DNA of 32,328 bases, taken from positions 14,822 through 47,149 of the forward strand of contig DAONJL010000014.1 of NCBI GenBank assembly GCA_035405645.1, read 5' to 3'. The notes under the pieces were generated by a model that saw only the letters and a list, made by a program, of their open reading frames with translations, made no database searches and was not told the origin of the DNA. Position numbers and translations under genes: made by a program. Shown piece by piece: positions 15,125-23,357 of this stretch (the stretch's first letter is position 1; each line of letters begins with the position of its first letter). Source of the DNA: DAONJL01 sp035405645 [NCBI: bacterium]. GTDB lineage: Bacteria; JAGOBX01; DAONJL01.

Positions 15125-15943
15125 ATGCATCCAATATTATTTCAATTTACATTGCCAATATTAAATAAAGAAATAACAATATACACTTATGGTTTTTTAG
15201 TTGCGATCGGCTTTTTAGTTGCGGTATATCTGACAGCATATCGTGCAAAAAAATATAACATAAAAAAAGATGTTATCTTTGACCTTGGCTTTTATGTGAT
15301 TTTATCTGGTATTATTTGTGCAAGATTATTATTTGTCGCTGTTAACTGGGAACAATTTAAAGATAATTTAATTGAAATATTATATGTTCACAAAGGTGGT
15401 ATTGTTTTTTATGGTGGGTTTATTGGTGGTTTTTTAACTGTAATCATTTATTCAAAATTCAAAAAAATAGAGTTATTAAAAATCTGTGATTTAATTGCAC
15501 CACAAATTCCATTAGCACATGCTTTTGGAAGATTGGGTTGCTTTTCTTATGGTTGCTGTTTTGGAAAAATAACTACCATAAAATGGCTTGGTGTTAAATT
15601 TCCTGTTAACTCGCCTGCTTATATTGAACAACTGAATAAAAATTTAATTACGCCTGATTATGTTTCTTCATTACCAGTTATACCAACACAATTATTAGAA
15701 TTATTCTTTTTAATCTTTTTATTTTTTATTTTATTAATACTTGCAAAAAAAATAACTAAATCAGGAATTATTAGTTCAGCATATCTTATATTATATTCAT
15801 TATGGCGTTTTGTTATAGAATTTTATCGTGGAGATGACCGTGGTTCATTTATCTTAAATATTTTTTCCATTTCTCAATTCATTAGTATTCTACTTTTTAT
15901 TATTGGTTTTATTATATGCATAAAGGCATTTAAAAAGAAATAA
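15125..15943 (+). CDS. lgt: Prolipoprotein diacylglyceryl transferase
   Basis: 272 residues, seven or so membrane helices. It transfers diacylglycerol from phosphatidylglycerol to the lipobox cysteine of prolipoproteins at the inner membrane. Family signs: MHPILFQF start with TYGFLVAIGF (22-31), ARLLF near 66-70, FYGGFIGG (95-102) and the Lgt signature around 132-147, HAFGRLGCFSYGCCFG. A C-terminal segment with LWRFVIEFYRGDDRG (near 234-250) is another conserved block. The length is normal. The divergent pilin promoter lies on the opposite strand upstream. It seems to be a single-gene unit, because a separate promoter starts the next gene about 170 bases later. Confidence 0.96.
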   Translation: MHPILFQFTLPILNKEITIYTYGFLVAIGFLVAVYLTAYRAKKYNIKKDVIFDLGFYVILSGIICARLLFVAVNWEQFKDNLIEILYVHKGGIVFYGGFIGGFLTVIIYSKFKKIELLKICDLIAPQIPLAHAFGRLGCFSYGCCFGKITTIKWLGVKFPVNSPAYIEQLNKNLITPDYVSSLPVIPTQLLELFFLIFLFFILLILAKKITKSGIISSAYLILYSLWRFVIEFYRGDDRGSFILNIFSISQFISILLFIIGFIICIKAFKKK

Positions 15944-16056
15944 AATTGCAAATGACATATTTATTTAACAAATAAAATTTGCATTTATGAGAATATGCGT
16001 GAAAATTGGAGCGTATAGTGTTTTCCACATTTTTATTTTTATATTTTCAAAAAATA

Positions 16057-16084
16057 TTGACAACTAATTTTTTATAAGTAAAAT
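16057..16084 (+). promoter_or_regulatory. Promoter of the metX operon
   Basis: TTGACA at 16057-16062, 16-base spacer, TAAAAT at 16079-16084. A good AAGGAG ribosome binding site lies at 16103-16108 before the ATG at 16116. Confidence 0.65.
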
Positions 16085-16115
16085 TTTAAAAAAATAATAA
16101 AGAAGGAGAAAGGAA

Positions 16116-16421
16116 ATGTTAGGAAAATTATTTATTTTTTTTATGTTAATTTTATTTATAGCATTCTTTTTCATAACACATCCATTGTTCACAAAAATAA
16201 TATATAAATATGGTGATTATATTAAATATCCTTATATCAAATTAGATAATTTAATTTTATTTACAATTGGAGCGGTTGGTTTTATTTTCTTATATCTTGC
16301 TGGAATAATAGGAATAATAAAACGGAATAAAACAATAAAAGCATTAAAATCAGAATCAAAAAATTCTACTGCAGAAAAAAACACTGAAAATAAACCAGTT
16401 GAAAACATAGAAAAATCGTAG
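16116..16421 (+). CDS. Small two-helix membrane protein
   Basis: 101 residues: hydrophobic segment about 5-22 ([15 protein letters not shown]), a Tyr/Lys-rich loop, second hydrophobic segment about 47-67 ([20 protein letters not shown]), then a basic-polar tail of about 35 residues ([10 protein letters not shown]..). It has no signal cleavage site or recognised motif. Both the promoter and AAGGAG site are good, so it is very likely translated. It heads the operon with metX ten bases downstream. The function is not known. Confidence 0.7.
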   Translation: MLGKLFIFFMLILFIAFFFITHPLFTKIIYKYGDYIKYPYIKLDNLILFTIGAVGFIFLYLAGIIGIIKRNKTIKALKSESKNSTAEKNTENKPVENIEKS

Positions 16422-16431
16422 TGATGAAGAT

Positions 16432-17601
16432 ATGTCAGATTATGAATCAAATGAAATAAAAATAAAAGATAATAAAAAAAGTATAGGAATTGTAAAAACA
16501 GAATATATAGAAGTAACAGAACCAATAACATTAGTATCAGGTAAAACACTGGAAAAAATAAGAATAGCATATGAAATGTATGGTAAATTAAATGAAGAAA
16601 AAACAAATGTAATATTAATTTGCCATGCATTATCAGGTGATGCACACGCAGCAGGTTATCATACACCAAATGATAAAAAGCCTGGTTGGTGGGATGGAAT
16701 GATAGGACCTGATAAATCATTTGATACAAATAAATATTGTGTTATTTGTTCAAATTTTTTAGGTAGTTGCAATGGCACCACAGGACCATCTTCTATAAAT
16801 CCAAAAACAAATAAGCCTTATGGCTTAACATTTCCAATAATAACAATTAAAGATATGGTGAATGTCCAAAAAATTTTATTAGACAAGTTAGGCATAAAAA
16901 AAATATTTTGTGTAACTGGTGGTTCAATCGGTGGAATGCAAGTATTGGAATGGGCAATTAGTTATCCTGATATGGTAAAATTAGCAATACCAATAGCAAC
17001 TACAAGTAGTTTATCAGCACAGGGCATAGCATTTAATGAAGTTGGACGACAGGCAATAATGATGGACCCAAATTGGAATAATGGTAATTATTATGATAGT
17101 GATAAAAAACCGGATAAAGGATTATCTTTAGCAAGAATGATTGGACATATAACATATTTAAGTGATGATATAATGGATATAAAATTTGCAAGAAGATTAC
17201 AAAATCGAAGTCAACTCGGCTTTGACTTTCTAACTGAATTTCAGGTTGAAAGTTATTTACATCATCAAGGTTCGACATTTATCAAACGCTTTGATGCTAA
17301 TAGTTATTTATATATAACAAAAGCAATGGATTATTTTGATTTAGCAGCAGAATATGGTTCTCTTGAAAATGCTTTTGCTAATGTTCAAGCTGCATTTTTA
17401 GTTATTTCTTTTTCTACTGATTGGTTATTTCCTTCTTCTGAATCAAAAGAGATAGTCAGAGCATTAAGATATTGTAATAAAGAAGTTAGTTATAGCGAAA
17501 TACAATCCTTATATGGGCATGATGCTTTTTTACTCGAATTTGAAAAAATGAAAATATTAATAAAAAGTTTTTTTAAGGCATACGAAAATGAAGAAAAATG
17601 A
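16432..17601 (+). CDS. metX: Homoserine O-acyltransferase (MetX family)
   Basis: 389 residues, alpha/beta hydrolase fold. Catalyses O-acylation of homoserine in methionine biosynthesis; acetyl-CoA is the commonest donor in this family, but succinyl-CoA users exist and the sequence alone does not decide. Signs: [46 protein letters not shown], nucleophile Ser165 in GGSIGGMQ, catalytic Asp330 in [11 protein letters not shown] and His363 in [10 protein letters not shown] polar N-terminal extension of about 25 residues precedes the core. The last 14 bases overlap metW, the partner commonly found directly after metX. Confidence 0.94.
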   Translation: MSDYESNEIKIKDNKKSIGIVKTEYIEVTEPITLVSGKTLEKIRIAYEMYGKLNEEKTNVILICHALSGDAHAAGYHTPNDKKPGWWDGMIGPDKSFDTNKYCVICSNFLGSCNGTTGPSSINPKTNKPYGLTFPIITIKDMVNVQKILLDKLGIKKIFCVTGGSIGGMQVLEWAISYPDMVKLAIPIATTSSLSAQGIAFNEVGRQAIMMDPNWNNGNYYDSDKKPDKGLSLARMIGHITYLSDDIMDIKFARRLQNRSQLGFDFLTEFQVESYLHHQGSTFIKRFDANSYLYITKAMDYFDLAAEYGSLENAFANVQAAFLVISFSTDWLFPSSESKEIVRALRYCNKEVSYSEIQSLYGHDAFLLEFEKMKILIKSFFKAYENEEK

Positions 17602-18205
17602 AAATGAAATTTTTCGTCTTGATTATGATGTTATTTTAAATCTTGTTGAATTCAATTCAAAAGTACTTGATTTGGGCTGTGGTGATGGTGAATTATTATA
17701 TCGTTTAAAAAAAGAAAAAAATTGTTTAGTAAGAGGTGTGGAAATTTCAACAACAGGTGTTGTAGAATCGCTTGAAAAAGGGCTTTCTGTTTATCAGGGT
17801 GATATAAATGAAGGTTTAAAAGATTATCCTGACAAATCATTTGATTATGTAATATTAAGTTATACTTTACAAGAATTATTAAAACCAGAATTAGTTCTAA
17901 ACGAAACTTTAAGAGTTGGTAAAAAAGTGATTGTTTCTTTTCCAAATTTTGGCAACTGGAAAATACGGCTCTATTTATTATTAAAAGGCAGAATGCCAAA
18001 ATCAAAAATTCTTCCTTTTGAATGGTATAATACTCCAAATATTCATTTAATAACAATAAAAGATTTTAGAATTTATTGTATGGAAAAAAATATAAAAGTA
18101 TTAAAAGAAATTCCAATAAATTTAGATAAACGCTTTAATCAATTTTTAGTTAATCGCTTTCGCAATCTTTTTGCTCAATTTGTAATTTATTTAATTTATA
18201 AATAA
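17588..18205 (+). CDS. metW: MetW-family methyltransferase-like protein
   Basis: 205 residues. Motif [11 protein letters not shown] (26-35), GVEIS near 50-54, [12 protein letters not shown] and [22 protein letters not shown], the last being typical of MetW. The family is found with MetX and is thought to support homoserine acyltransferase activity; it is a methyltransferase-like protein, with no well-established methyl acceptor. Its start is inside metX, and its TAATG junction overlaps the next gene by one base. It is a full-length family member. Confidence 0.9.
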   Translation: MKKNENEIFRLDYDVILNLVEFNSKVLDLGCGDGELLYRLKKEKNCLVRGVEISTTGVVESLEKGLSVYQGDINEGLKDYPDKSFDYVILSYTLQELLKPELVLNETLRVGKKVIVSFPNFGNWKIRLYLLLKGRMPKSKILPFEWYNTPNIHLITIKDFRIYCMEKNIKVLKEIPINLDKRFNQFLVNRFRNLFAQFVIYLIYK

Positions 18206-18558
18206 TGAAAATAAATATCAAATGCCCTTTTTGTTCACAAAAATTACGAATTCCAATAAATAAAGGCAAATTACTAATAACCTGTCCAATTTGTCAAAAT
18301 AAATTTATTTTTGACCCAAGCATTAAATCTTTACTAAATAATCTATTAAATAAATTTTTAAAAAACAAAAAATCAGAGAATTTATTTGAAGAAAATTATT
18401 CTTCAAAAGAAAAAATTTTTAATCCAATTTTAAAAGGAATTATTATTTACTTATTTTTGATTCTTTTTCTTGTTTTATTTACTAATAAATGTGAATTTAA
18501 AAAAGAGAAAATAAAAAGAGATAAAACTTATGAAACGACTGATGAAATAAAAATATGA
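18205..18558 (+). CDS. Zinc-ribbon, single-pass membrane protein
   Basis: 117 residues. An N-terminal CxxC...CxxC pair (C7, C10, C27, C30; KCPFC and TCPIC) forms a zinc ribbon of the kind that often marks small envelope or regulatory proteins. One hydrophobic helix at about 78-93 follows, then a short basic tail. The ribbon would face the cytoplasm. The neighbours are metW (TAATG overlap) and a phosphoesterase gene (ATGA overlap), so it belongs in the operon. No more specific function can be given. Confidence 0.72.
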   Translation: MKINIKCPFCSQKLRIPINKGKLLITCPICQNKFIFDPSIKSLLNNLLNKFLKNKKSENLFEENYSSKEKIFNPILKGIIIYLFLILFLVLFTNKCEFKKEKIKRDKTYETTDEIKI

Positions 18559-19181
18559 AAATTTTATGTATAAGTGATAAAATATCAGAAATTATTTACT
18601 CAAATAATTTAGTTAAAAGATTTAATGATATTGACTTAATTTTATCCTGTGGTGATTTACCTTTTCATTATTATGAATTTATTATGAGCACATTAAATAA
18701 GCCATTATATTATGTAATGGGCAATCACGAACCAGAAAAATTATCAAAACAAAAAAGTGTTTTTGATAAGTTTGATACAAAAAATATCACAGGTAAAATA
18801 ATTAATTTTAATGGCATAATAATCGGTGGATTAAGCAATTGTAAAAAATTAGGAATTGAAGCAGAATTTGAAACAACAGAAATGGGACAACAATTTTGTA
18901 TTTATAAAATGCTACCAAAATTATGGATAAATAAAATCTTTCAAAAAAGATATATTGATATTCTTATCTCACATTCACCACCATTAGATAAAAATGATGC
19001 TTCTACTGATTACTATCATTCTGGCTTTAAAGCATATACAAAATTTCTTGACAAATATATGCCTAAATATCATATTCATGGACACATTCATTTATATGAT
19101 AAAAATCAAAATAGAATAAAGCAATATAAAAAGACTACCATAATAAATGCCTATGAATATTATGTATTAGAAATAAAATAA
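18555..19181 (+). CDS. Calcineurin-like metallophosphoesterase
   Basis: 208 residues. Metallophosphoesterase motifs in order: ISDK (7-9), CGD (32-34), GNHE (56-59), SHSPP (139-143) and HGHIH (175-179), which carry the metal ligands. The usual first motif D-x-H has D8 but Ile at the His position, so one metal ligand is missing or replaced. The closest type is the small cytosolic phosphodiesterases/phosphatases; the substrate is not deduced. The length is complete. It overlaps the zinc-ribbon gene by four bases (ATGA) and is followed 17 bases later by the ParB-like gene with an AAGGAG site. Confidence 0.85.
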   Translation: MKILCISDKISEIIYSNNLVKRFNDIDLILSCGDLPFHYYEFIMSTLNKPLYYVMGNHEPEKLSKQKSVFDKFDTKNITGKIINFNGIIIGGLSNCKKLGIEAEFETTEMGQQFCIYKMLPKLWINKIFQKRYIDILISHSPPLDKNDASTDYYHSGFKAYTKFLDKYMPKYHIHGHIHLYDKNQNRIKQYKKTTIINAYEYYVLEIK

Positions 19182-19198
19182 AGGAGAAAAAATATTAA

Positions 19199-20086
19199 AT
19201 GGAATTTAAAACAAAAGCAGATTTCGAAAAAGCAAGATTAAAACAATATTTGAATTCAATTTTTTCGTTTATTACCAATAAACCAAATTCACTTTATTCT
19301 TTTGAAGAAATCAACAATATAATAAAACCAAAATCACAAAGTTATAAAGGTATTCAGTCTGTTCCAATAAAAAATATAATTGGCAGTGAAGGCAGATATA
19401 AAGATTTTGATAATTTATTTCTACCAAAACATTCTCATACACGCGATAGATGGGAAAGTATTGATTCGGCATATTATAAAGATATTCAACTACCACCAGT
19501 TAGTTTATATAAAATCAATGATTATTATTTTGTAAAAGATGGAAATCACCGTGTTTCAGTTGCCCGTGAAAAAGGAATTGAATTTATTGATGCAGAAGTA
19601 ATTGAATTAAAATTAGATTTTTCTTTTAATTCAATTGAAGAGTTAAAAGCAAAAATTCTTGAATATGAAAAAGATTATTTTTATAATAAAACAAAATTAA
19701 AAGAATATAGAAAGGATGCTGATATAAATTGTTCTATTATTGGTAATTATGAAATTTTATTAAATCATATTGATGGACATAAATATTTTTTGAGTGAAAA
19801 ACGCGGTATTGAAGTTCCTTATTCAGAAGCTGTGCTCAGCTGGTATGATAATGTTTATTTACCTATTATTAAATTATCAAAGCAAGAAAAGATTGAAAAA
19901 TATTTTCCTGATAAAACTTTAAGTGATTTATATATTTGGTTTATTGATTATTGGCACAGATTAAAAATTGATTTTGGTTTCTCTATTTTACCTGAAATTG
20001 CAATTTCTGAATATACTCAAAAATATGGGAAAAAACAACAAACTTTATTATTACAAAAAATTAAAGAATTTTTTGGAATTGATTAA
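19199..20086 (+). CDS. ParB-like/sulfiredoxin-fold domain protein
   Basis: 295 residues. A conserved block of residues 50-140 includes GIQSVPIKNIIGS, the HTRDRWESID region and DGNHRVSVAREKG (114-126), with the Asp-Gly-Asn-His-Arg of the ParB/Srx fold. Proteins of this type use the fold for nucleotide hydrolysis or nucleic-acid binding, but the present family is uncharacterised and usually annotated only by the ParB-like domain. The start is supported by AAGGAG at 19181-19186. The C-terminal half has no domain I know. It is directly followed (no gap) by the SPOR gene. It is not linked to a parA or plasmid gene, so a partition role is unlikely. Confidence 0.72.
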   Translation: MEFKTKADFEKARLKQYLNSIFSFITNKPNSLYSFEEINNIIKPKSQSYKGIQSVPIKNIIGSEGRYKDFDNLFLPKHSHTRDRWESIDSAYYKDIQLPPVSLYKINDYYFVKDGNHRVSVAREKGIEFIDAEVIELKLDFSFNSIEELKAKILEYEKDYFYNKTKLKEYRKDADINCSIIGNYEILLNHIDGHKYFLSEKRGIEVPYSEAVLSWYDNVYLPIIKLSKQEKIEKYFPDKTLSDLYIWFIDYWHRLKIDFGFSILPEIAISEYTQKYGKKQQTLLLQKIKEFFGID

Positions 20087-21022
20087 ATGAAAACAATTTT
20101 TATTTTTTTCTTATTTATCTTTTTTATCTTTAATTATTTATATTCTCTTGTTGAATTAAATTCTGATTTGATATTCTCATTAATAAATAATCAAAATTAT
20201 TATGAACTTGGTTTATATTATTATTCAATAAACGAATTTTCAAAAGCAAAAGAAGCATTTGAAAAAACACAAAAAAAAGCAAAAGATATTTCAGAAAAAT
20301 TTGAATCATTATTCTGGTTAGGACTAATAAATTTCAAATTTAATAATTATAAAGAAGCAGAAGAAAATCTGAAAAAATATATAAATACTGAACAATACAA
20401 TAAAATATTTTTAGCAAATGCAATTACATTATTAGCTGACATTTATTTTTCACAACAACAATTTGATAATGCTTTATTTTATTATAATTCTGTATTATTA
20501 ATTTTCGAACCAAATGAAAATCAATATTATATATATAAACAAATAGCAGAGTGCTATTTAAAAATAGGGAAATATGAAGCAGCAAAACAATGTTATAATT
20601 TTATATTAAATAATTTTAATGAAATAACAGATTCAGAGAAAATAAAAGAAAAAATAGAATTTATAAATAATAGATTAACTATTAGTTCAAAACAAAATTT
20701 AGATAGAAAACCATATTTTGAAAATGAAATAATAGAAGAAAATGATTTATCAGTAATAAAAAAACAAGAAGAAAAAAATAATATTGAAATAGTTAATCAA
20801 AATTATATTATTCAAACTGGTAGTTTTAAAAGCCGGGAAAATGCTGAAAATTATTATAAATTTTTAAAAGAAAAAAATTTTAAGGCATTTATAAAAAATG
20901 AAAAAAATAAATGGAAAGTTTATATTGGATATTTTCAAACAAAAGAAGAAGCAAAAAAATATTATAACGAATTTTTAAAACCTGAAAAAATCGAAGGAAT
21001 AATTAAAAAAATTGATAAATGA
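20087..21022 (+). CDS. Exported TPR protein with C-terminal SPOR domain
   Basis: 311 residues. A signal peptide of about 20 residues (MKTIFIFFLFIFFIFNYLYS) precedes several TPR helices between about 35 and 205 (YELGLYYYSINEFSKAKEAF and similar Tyr/Ala repeats). A Glu/Asn-rich linker (210-240) leads to a SPOR domain near 241-308 (YIIQTGSFKSRENAENYYKF, then WKVYIGYFQTKEEA). SPOR binds septal, glycan-denuded peptidoglycan, so the protein probably acts in the periplasm at the division site. ATG directly follows the preceding TAA. No lipobox is seen. The operon may end here; a terminator is not obvious. Confidence 0.88.
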   Translation: MKTIFIFFLFIFFIFNYLYSLVELNSDLIFSLINNQNYYELGLYYYSINEFSKAKEAFEKTQKKAKDISEKFESLFWLGLINFKFNNYKEAEENLKKYINTEQYNKIFLANAITLLADIYFSQQQFDNALFYYNSVLLIFEPNENQYYIYKQIAECYLKIGKYEAAKQCYNFILNNFNEITDSEKIKEKIEFINNRLTISSKQNLDRKPYFENEIIEENDLSVIKKQEEKNNIEIVNQNYIIQTGSFKSRENAENYYKFLKEKNFKAFIKNEKNKWKVYIGYFQTKEEAKKYYNEFLKPEKIEGIIKKIDK

Positions 21023-21050
21023 CCAAAATATTTAAAAATTCAAAAAAAAC

Positions 21051-21079
21051 TTGACTTAAATAAAAAATTAATATATTTA
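21051..21079 (+). promoter_or_regulatory. Candidate promoter for tRNA-Gln
   Basis: TTGACT at 21051-21056; TATTTA at 21074-21079 (17-base spacer) or TATATT at 21072-21077 (15). The transcript would run through the tRNA and possibly into the binding-protein gene 45 bases further. Confidence 0.4.
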
Positions 21080-21142
21080 AGAATAATTATTAAATATAAA
21101 ATTTATTTCAATAAAATAATTATGCTAAAAAAAAATTATGCT

Positions 21143-21213
21143 TGGGGATTTGGGTAACGGTAGCCCGATGGACTCTGACTCCATTTGTCCAGGTTCGAAT
21201 CCTGGATCCCCAG
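21143..21213 (+). tRNA. tRNA-Gln (anticodon CUG)
   Basis: The cloverleaf can be folded by hand. Acceptor TGGGGAT (21143-21149) pairs with ATCCCCA (21206-21212), with discriminator G. D stem GGG/CCC; anticodon stem ATGGA/TCCAT with loop CTCTGAC, so the anticodon is CTG; T stem CCAGG/CCTGG with loop TTCGAAT. U at the first position of the acceptor stem paired with A is typical of tRNA-Gln. CCA is not encoded. It reads CAG. Confidence 0.95.
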
Positions 21214-21258
21214 TTTTTATATAAAGAGTAAATATTTATTTTTAAAGGAGGTGTAAAA

Positions 21259-22395
21259 ATGCCAAACAAAATAATCTTAATTTTATGTTTAATTATGGCA
21301 TTTACCATTTTACCAATTTTAGGTGCAATTAAAATTGGTGCGATTTTTTCCATTACAGGTCCAGCAGCATTTTTAGGAAGACCTGAAGCAAATACAGTTA
21401 AAATGTTAGTTGACCAGATAAATGCAAAAGGTGGAATTAAAGGCGAAAAAATCGAAATAATTATTAAAGATTCGGCAGGTGACCCAGCAAAAGCATTTTC
21501 ATTTGCAAAATAATTAATTGAAGAAGAAAAAGTAATTGCAATAATAGGTCCATCAACAAGTGGCGAAACTATGAAAATTAAAAAATTATGTGATGATGCA
21601 GAAGTAATATTAATTTCCTGTGCAGCAGCAGAAGTAATTGTTGACCCATTAGCAAAATGGGTTTTTAAAACACCACAAAAAGATAACGACGCAGTAATTA
21701 GAATTTTTGAAGTAATGAAGAAAAAAGGTATTTCAAAAATAGCAGTAATAGCAAGTAATACAGGGTTTGGCGATGCTGGTAAAAAACAGATTGAAGAGTT
21801 AGCACCTAAACATAATTTGACAATTGTATTAAGTGAAACTTATGATAAAAATGCAAGAGATTTTAATGATTTATTAAACAAAATAAAAGCAAGTGGTGCT
21901 CAAGGAATAATTAATTGGTCAATAGAACCAGCACAATCAATTATACCACAAAATATGAAACAATTAAAAATTAATATTCCATTATTTTACAGTCATGGTT
22001 TTGGAAACATTAATTATGTAAAAGCAGCAGAAGGAGCCGCAGAAGGAATAATTTTCCCTTGTGGTAGATTATTAGTTGCTGATTTATTACCTGATTCAAA
22101 TAAACAAAAAAAAGTATTGCTTGAATACAAAAAACAATATGAGGCACAATTTAAAGAAGATGCAAGCACATTTGGCGGGCATGCCTGGGATGCATTAATG
22201 ATTTTAGTTACTGCTATAGAAAAATCTGGTTCAGTAGATAAATATAAAATAAGAGAAAAAATTGAAACAATAAAAGATTTTGTTGGAACTGGTGGAATAT
22301 TTAATCTTTCACCTACTGACCATAATGGACTTCAAAAAGATGCTTTTGAAATGCTTATTGTTAAAAATGATAAATTCACAATTTATAAAGATTAA
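21259..22395 (+). pseudogene. livK: LivK-type ABC transporter substrate-binding protein interrupted by an in-frame TAA
   Basis: The frame from ATG 21259 to TAA 22393-22395 is 378 codons, with one internal TAA at 21511-21513. Before it: signal peptide (MPNKIILILCLIMAFTI, cleavage near ILGA) and the periplasmic binding domain start IKIGAIFSITGPAAFLGR. After it the same frame continues LIEEEKVIAIIGPSTSG, typical for LivK (family consensus here: ..AKxLIEEDKV..). The next in-frame ATG is at 21571 but would lose the N-lobe. A strong AGGAGG (21246-21251) precedes the start, so the gene looks meant to be highly expressed. The TAA stands where a Lys, Gln or Glu codon is expected. Permeases and ATPases follow and are intact. 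A nonsense mutation, base error or readthrough are all possible. Confidence 0.8.
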
Positions 22396-22420
22396 TTTAA
22401 AAAAATTTTTTTCAATTTAT

Positions 22421-22450
22421 AAAAAGGGGTATTCAAAAATACCCCTTTTT
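22421..22450 (+). terminator. Hairpin terminator between livK and livH
   Basis: A 13-base inverted repeat with a four-base CAAA loop (AAAAAGGGGTATT at 22421-22433, AATACCCCTTTTT at 22438-22450), ending in a T run. It separates the binding-protein gene from the permease genes and would let the binding protein be made in excess. Confidence 0.85.
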
Positions 22451-22466
22451 TATTATTCAAAAAAAG

Positions 22467-23357
22467 ATGGATTTTTCATATTATTTTCAATATTTTTTAT
22501 CTGGCTTAACAAATGGAAGTACATATATTATTGTTGCAATTGGTTTTAATATAATTTATAATTCAACTGGTATAATAAATTTTGCACAGGGCGAATTTCT
22601 TATGCTCGGTGCAATGACCACTGTTTCTTATCTTAAATTTATGCCTTTAGCATTAGCAATAATTTGCGCTGTTTTTACTACGATGCTTATTGGTTTTCTT
22701 ATTGATTTATTATTTATAAGAACATTACATAAACCAACAGTTTTAAAAATGATTATTATCACAATCGGCTTATCTATAATCATTCAAGAACTTGCTTTAC
22801 ATATCTGGGACGAAAAAGTTAAAACTCTCCCTTATTTTACTGGTTCACTTGATACAACCATTAAAATTTTTAATGCTTATATTTCGCCACAAGTTTTATG
22901 GGTTTTAGGTTCTTCTATATTTATTATTATTATTCTCAATTTATTTTTTAAATATTCACTTATTGGTAAAGCAATGCGCGCATGTGCTGTAAATAAAGAA
23001 GTTGCAAGACTATGTGGTATAAATACTAAAAATATTATTTCTCTTTCTTTTATTATTAGTAGTGGTATTGGTGCTTTTGCTGGTTGTGTTATCACTCCTT
23101 TATCACAGGTTCAATATAATTGTGGAACTCCAATTGCCATTAAAGGCTTTACTGTTGCTATTCTTGGTGGTCTGGGAAATAATAATGGTGCTATTATTGC
23201 CGGTATTTTTCTCGGTATCATTGAATCTTTTAGCATTCTTTTTCTACCACTTGCTTATAAAGAAGCAATTGCAACAATTATTTTACTTATTATTCTTATT
23301 TGTAAGCCATCTGGATTTTTAGGAAAAAAAGAATTACAATCATTAAAGGAATTTTAA
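22467..23357 (+). CDS. livH: Branched-chain amino-acid-type ABC transporter permease (LivH)
   Basis: 296 residues, a polytopic inner-membrane protein of about eight hydrophobic segments. FFxxYxxxGLTNGSTYIIVAIGF (early) and GIINFAQGEFLMLGAM are signatures of the LivH family; GKAMRACAVNKEVARLCGI is the conserved ATPase-coupling loop. ITPLSQVQ and GGLGNNNGAIIAGI follow. Its partners LivM, LivG and LivF follow in order. The actual substrate may be a branched-chain amino acid, amide or urea-type compound; the sequence does not decide. The ribosome binding site is weak (AAAAAAAG). It is immediately followed by livM with no gap. Confidence 0.93.
   Translation: MDFSYYFQYFLSGLTNGSTYIIVAIGFNIIYNSTGIINFAQGEFLMLGAMTTVSYLKFMPLALAIICAVFTTMLIGFLIDLLFIRTLHKPTVLKMIIITIGLSIIIQELALHIWDEKVKTLPYFTGSLDTTIKIFNAYISPQVLWVLGSSIFIIIILNLFFKYSLIGKAMRACAVNKEVARLCGINTKNIISLSFIISSGIGAFAGCVITPLSQVQYNCGTPIAIKGFTVAILGGLGNNNGAIIAGIFLGIIESFSILFLPLAYKEAIATIILLIILICKPSGFLGKKELQSLKEF

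Noticed and set aside
15948-15982. Inverted repeat GCAAAT/ATTTGC after lgt as a terminator
   Set aside because: The stem is only about seven bases with a loop of over 20 bases and no T run.
21143-21213. tRNA-Gln as a UAA suppressor for the interrupted gene just downstream
   Set aside because: The anticodon is CUG and reads CAG only; nothing in it would decode UAA.
21571-22395. Stand-alone binding protein starting at the internal ATG 21571
   Set aside because: It starts in the middle of the first lobe, with no ribosome binding site and no signal peptide. It is the downstream part of the split LivK frame.
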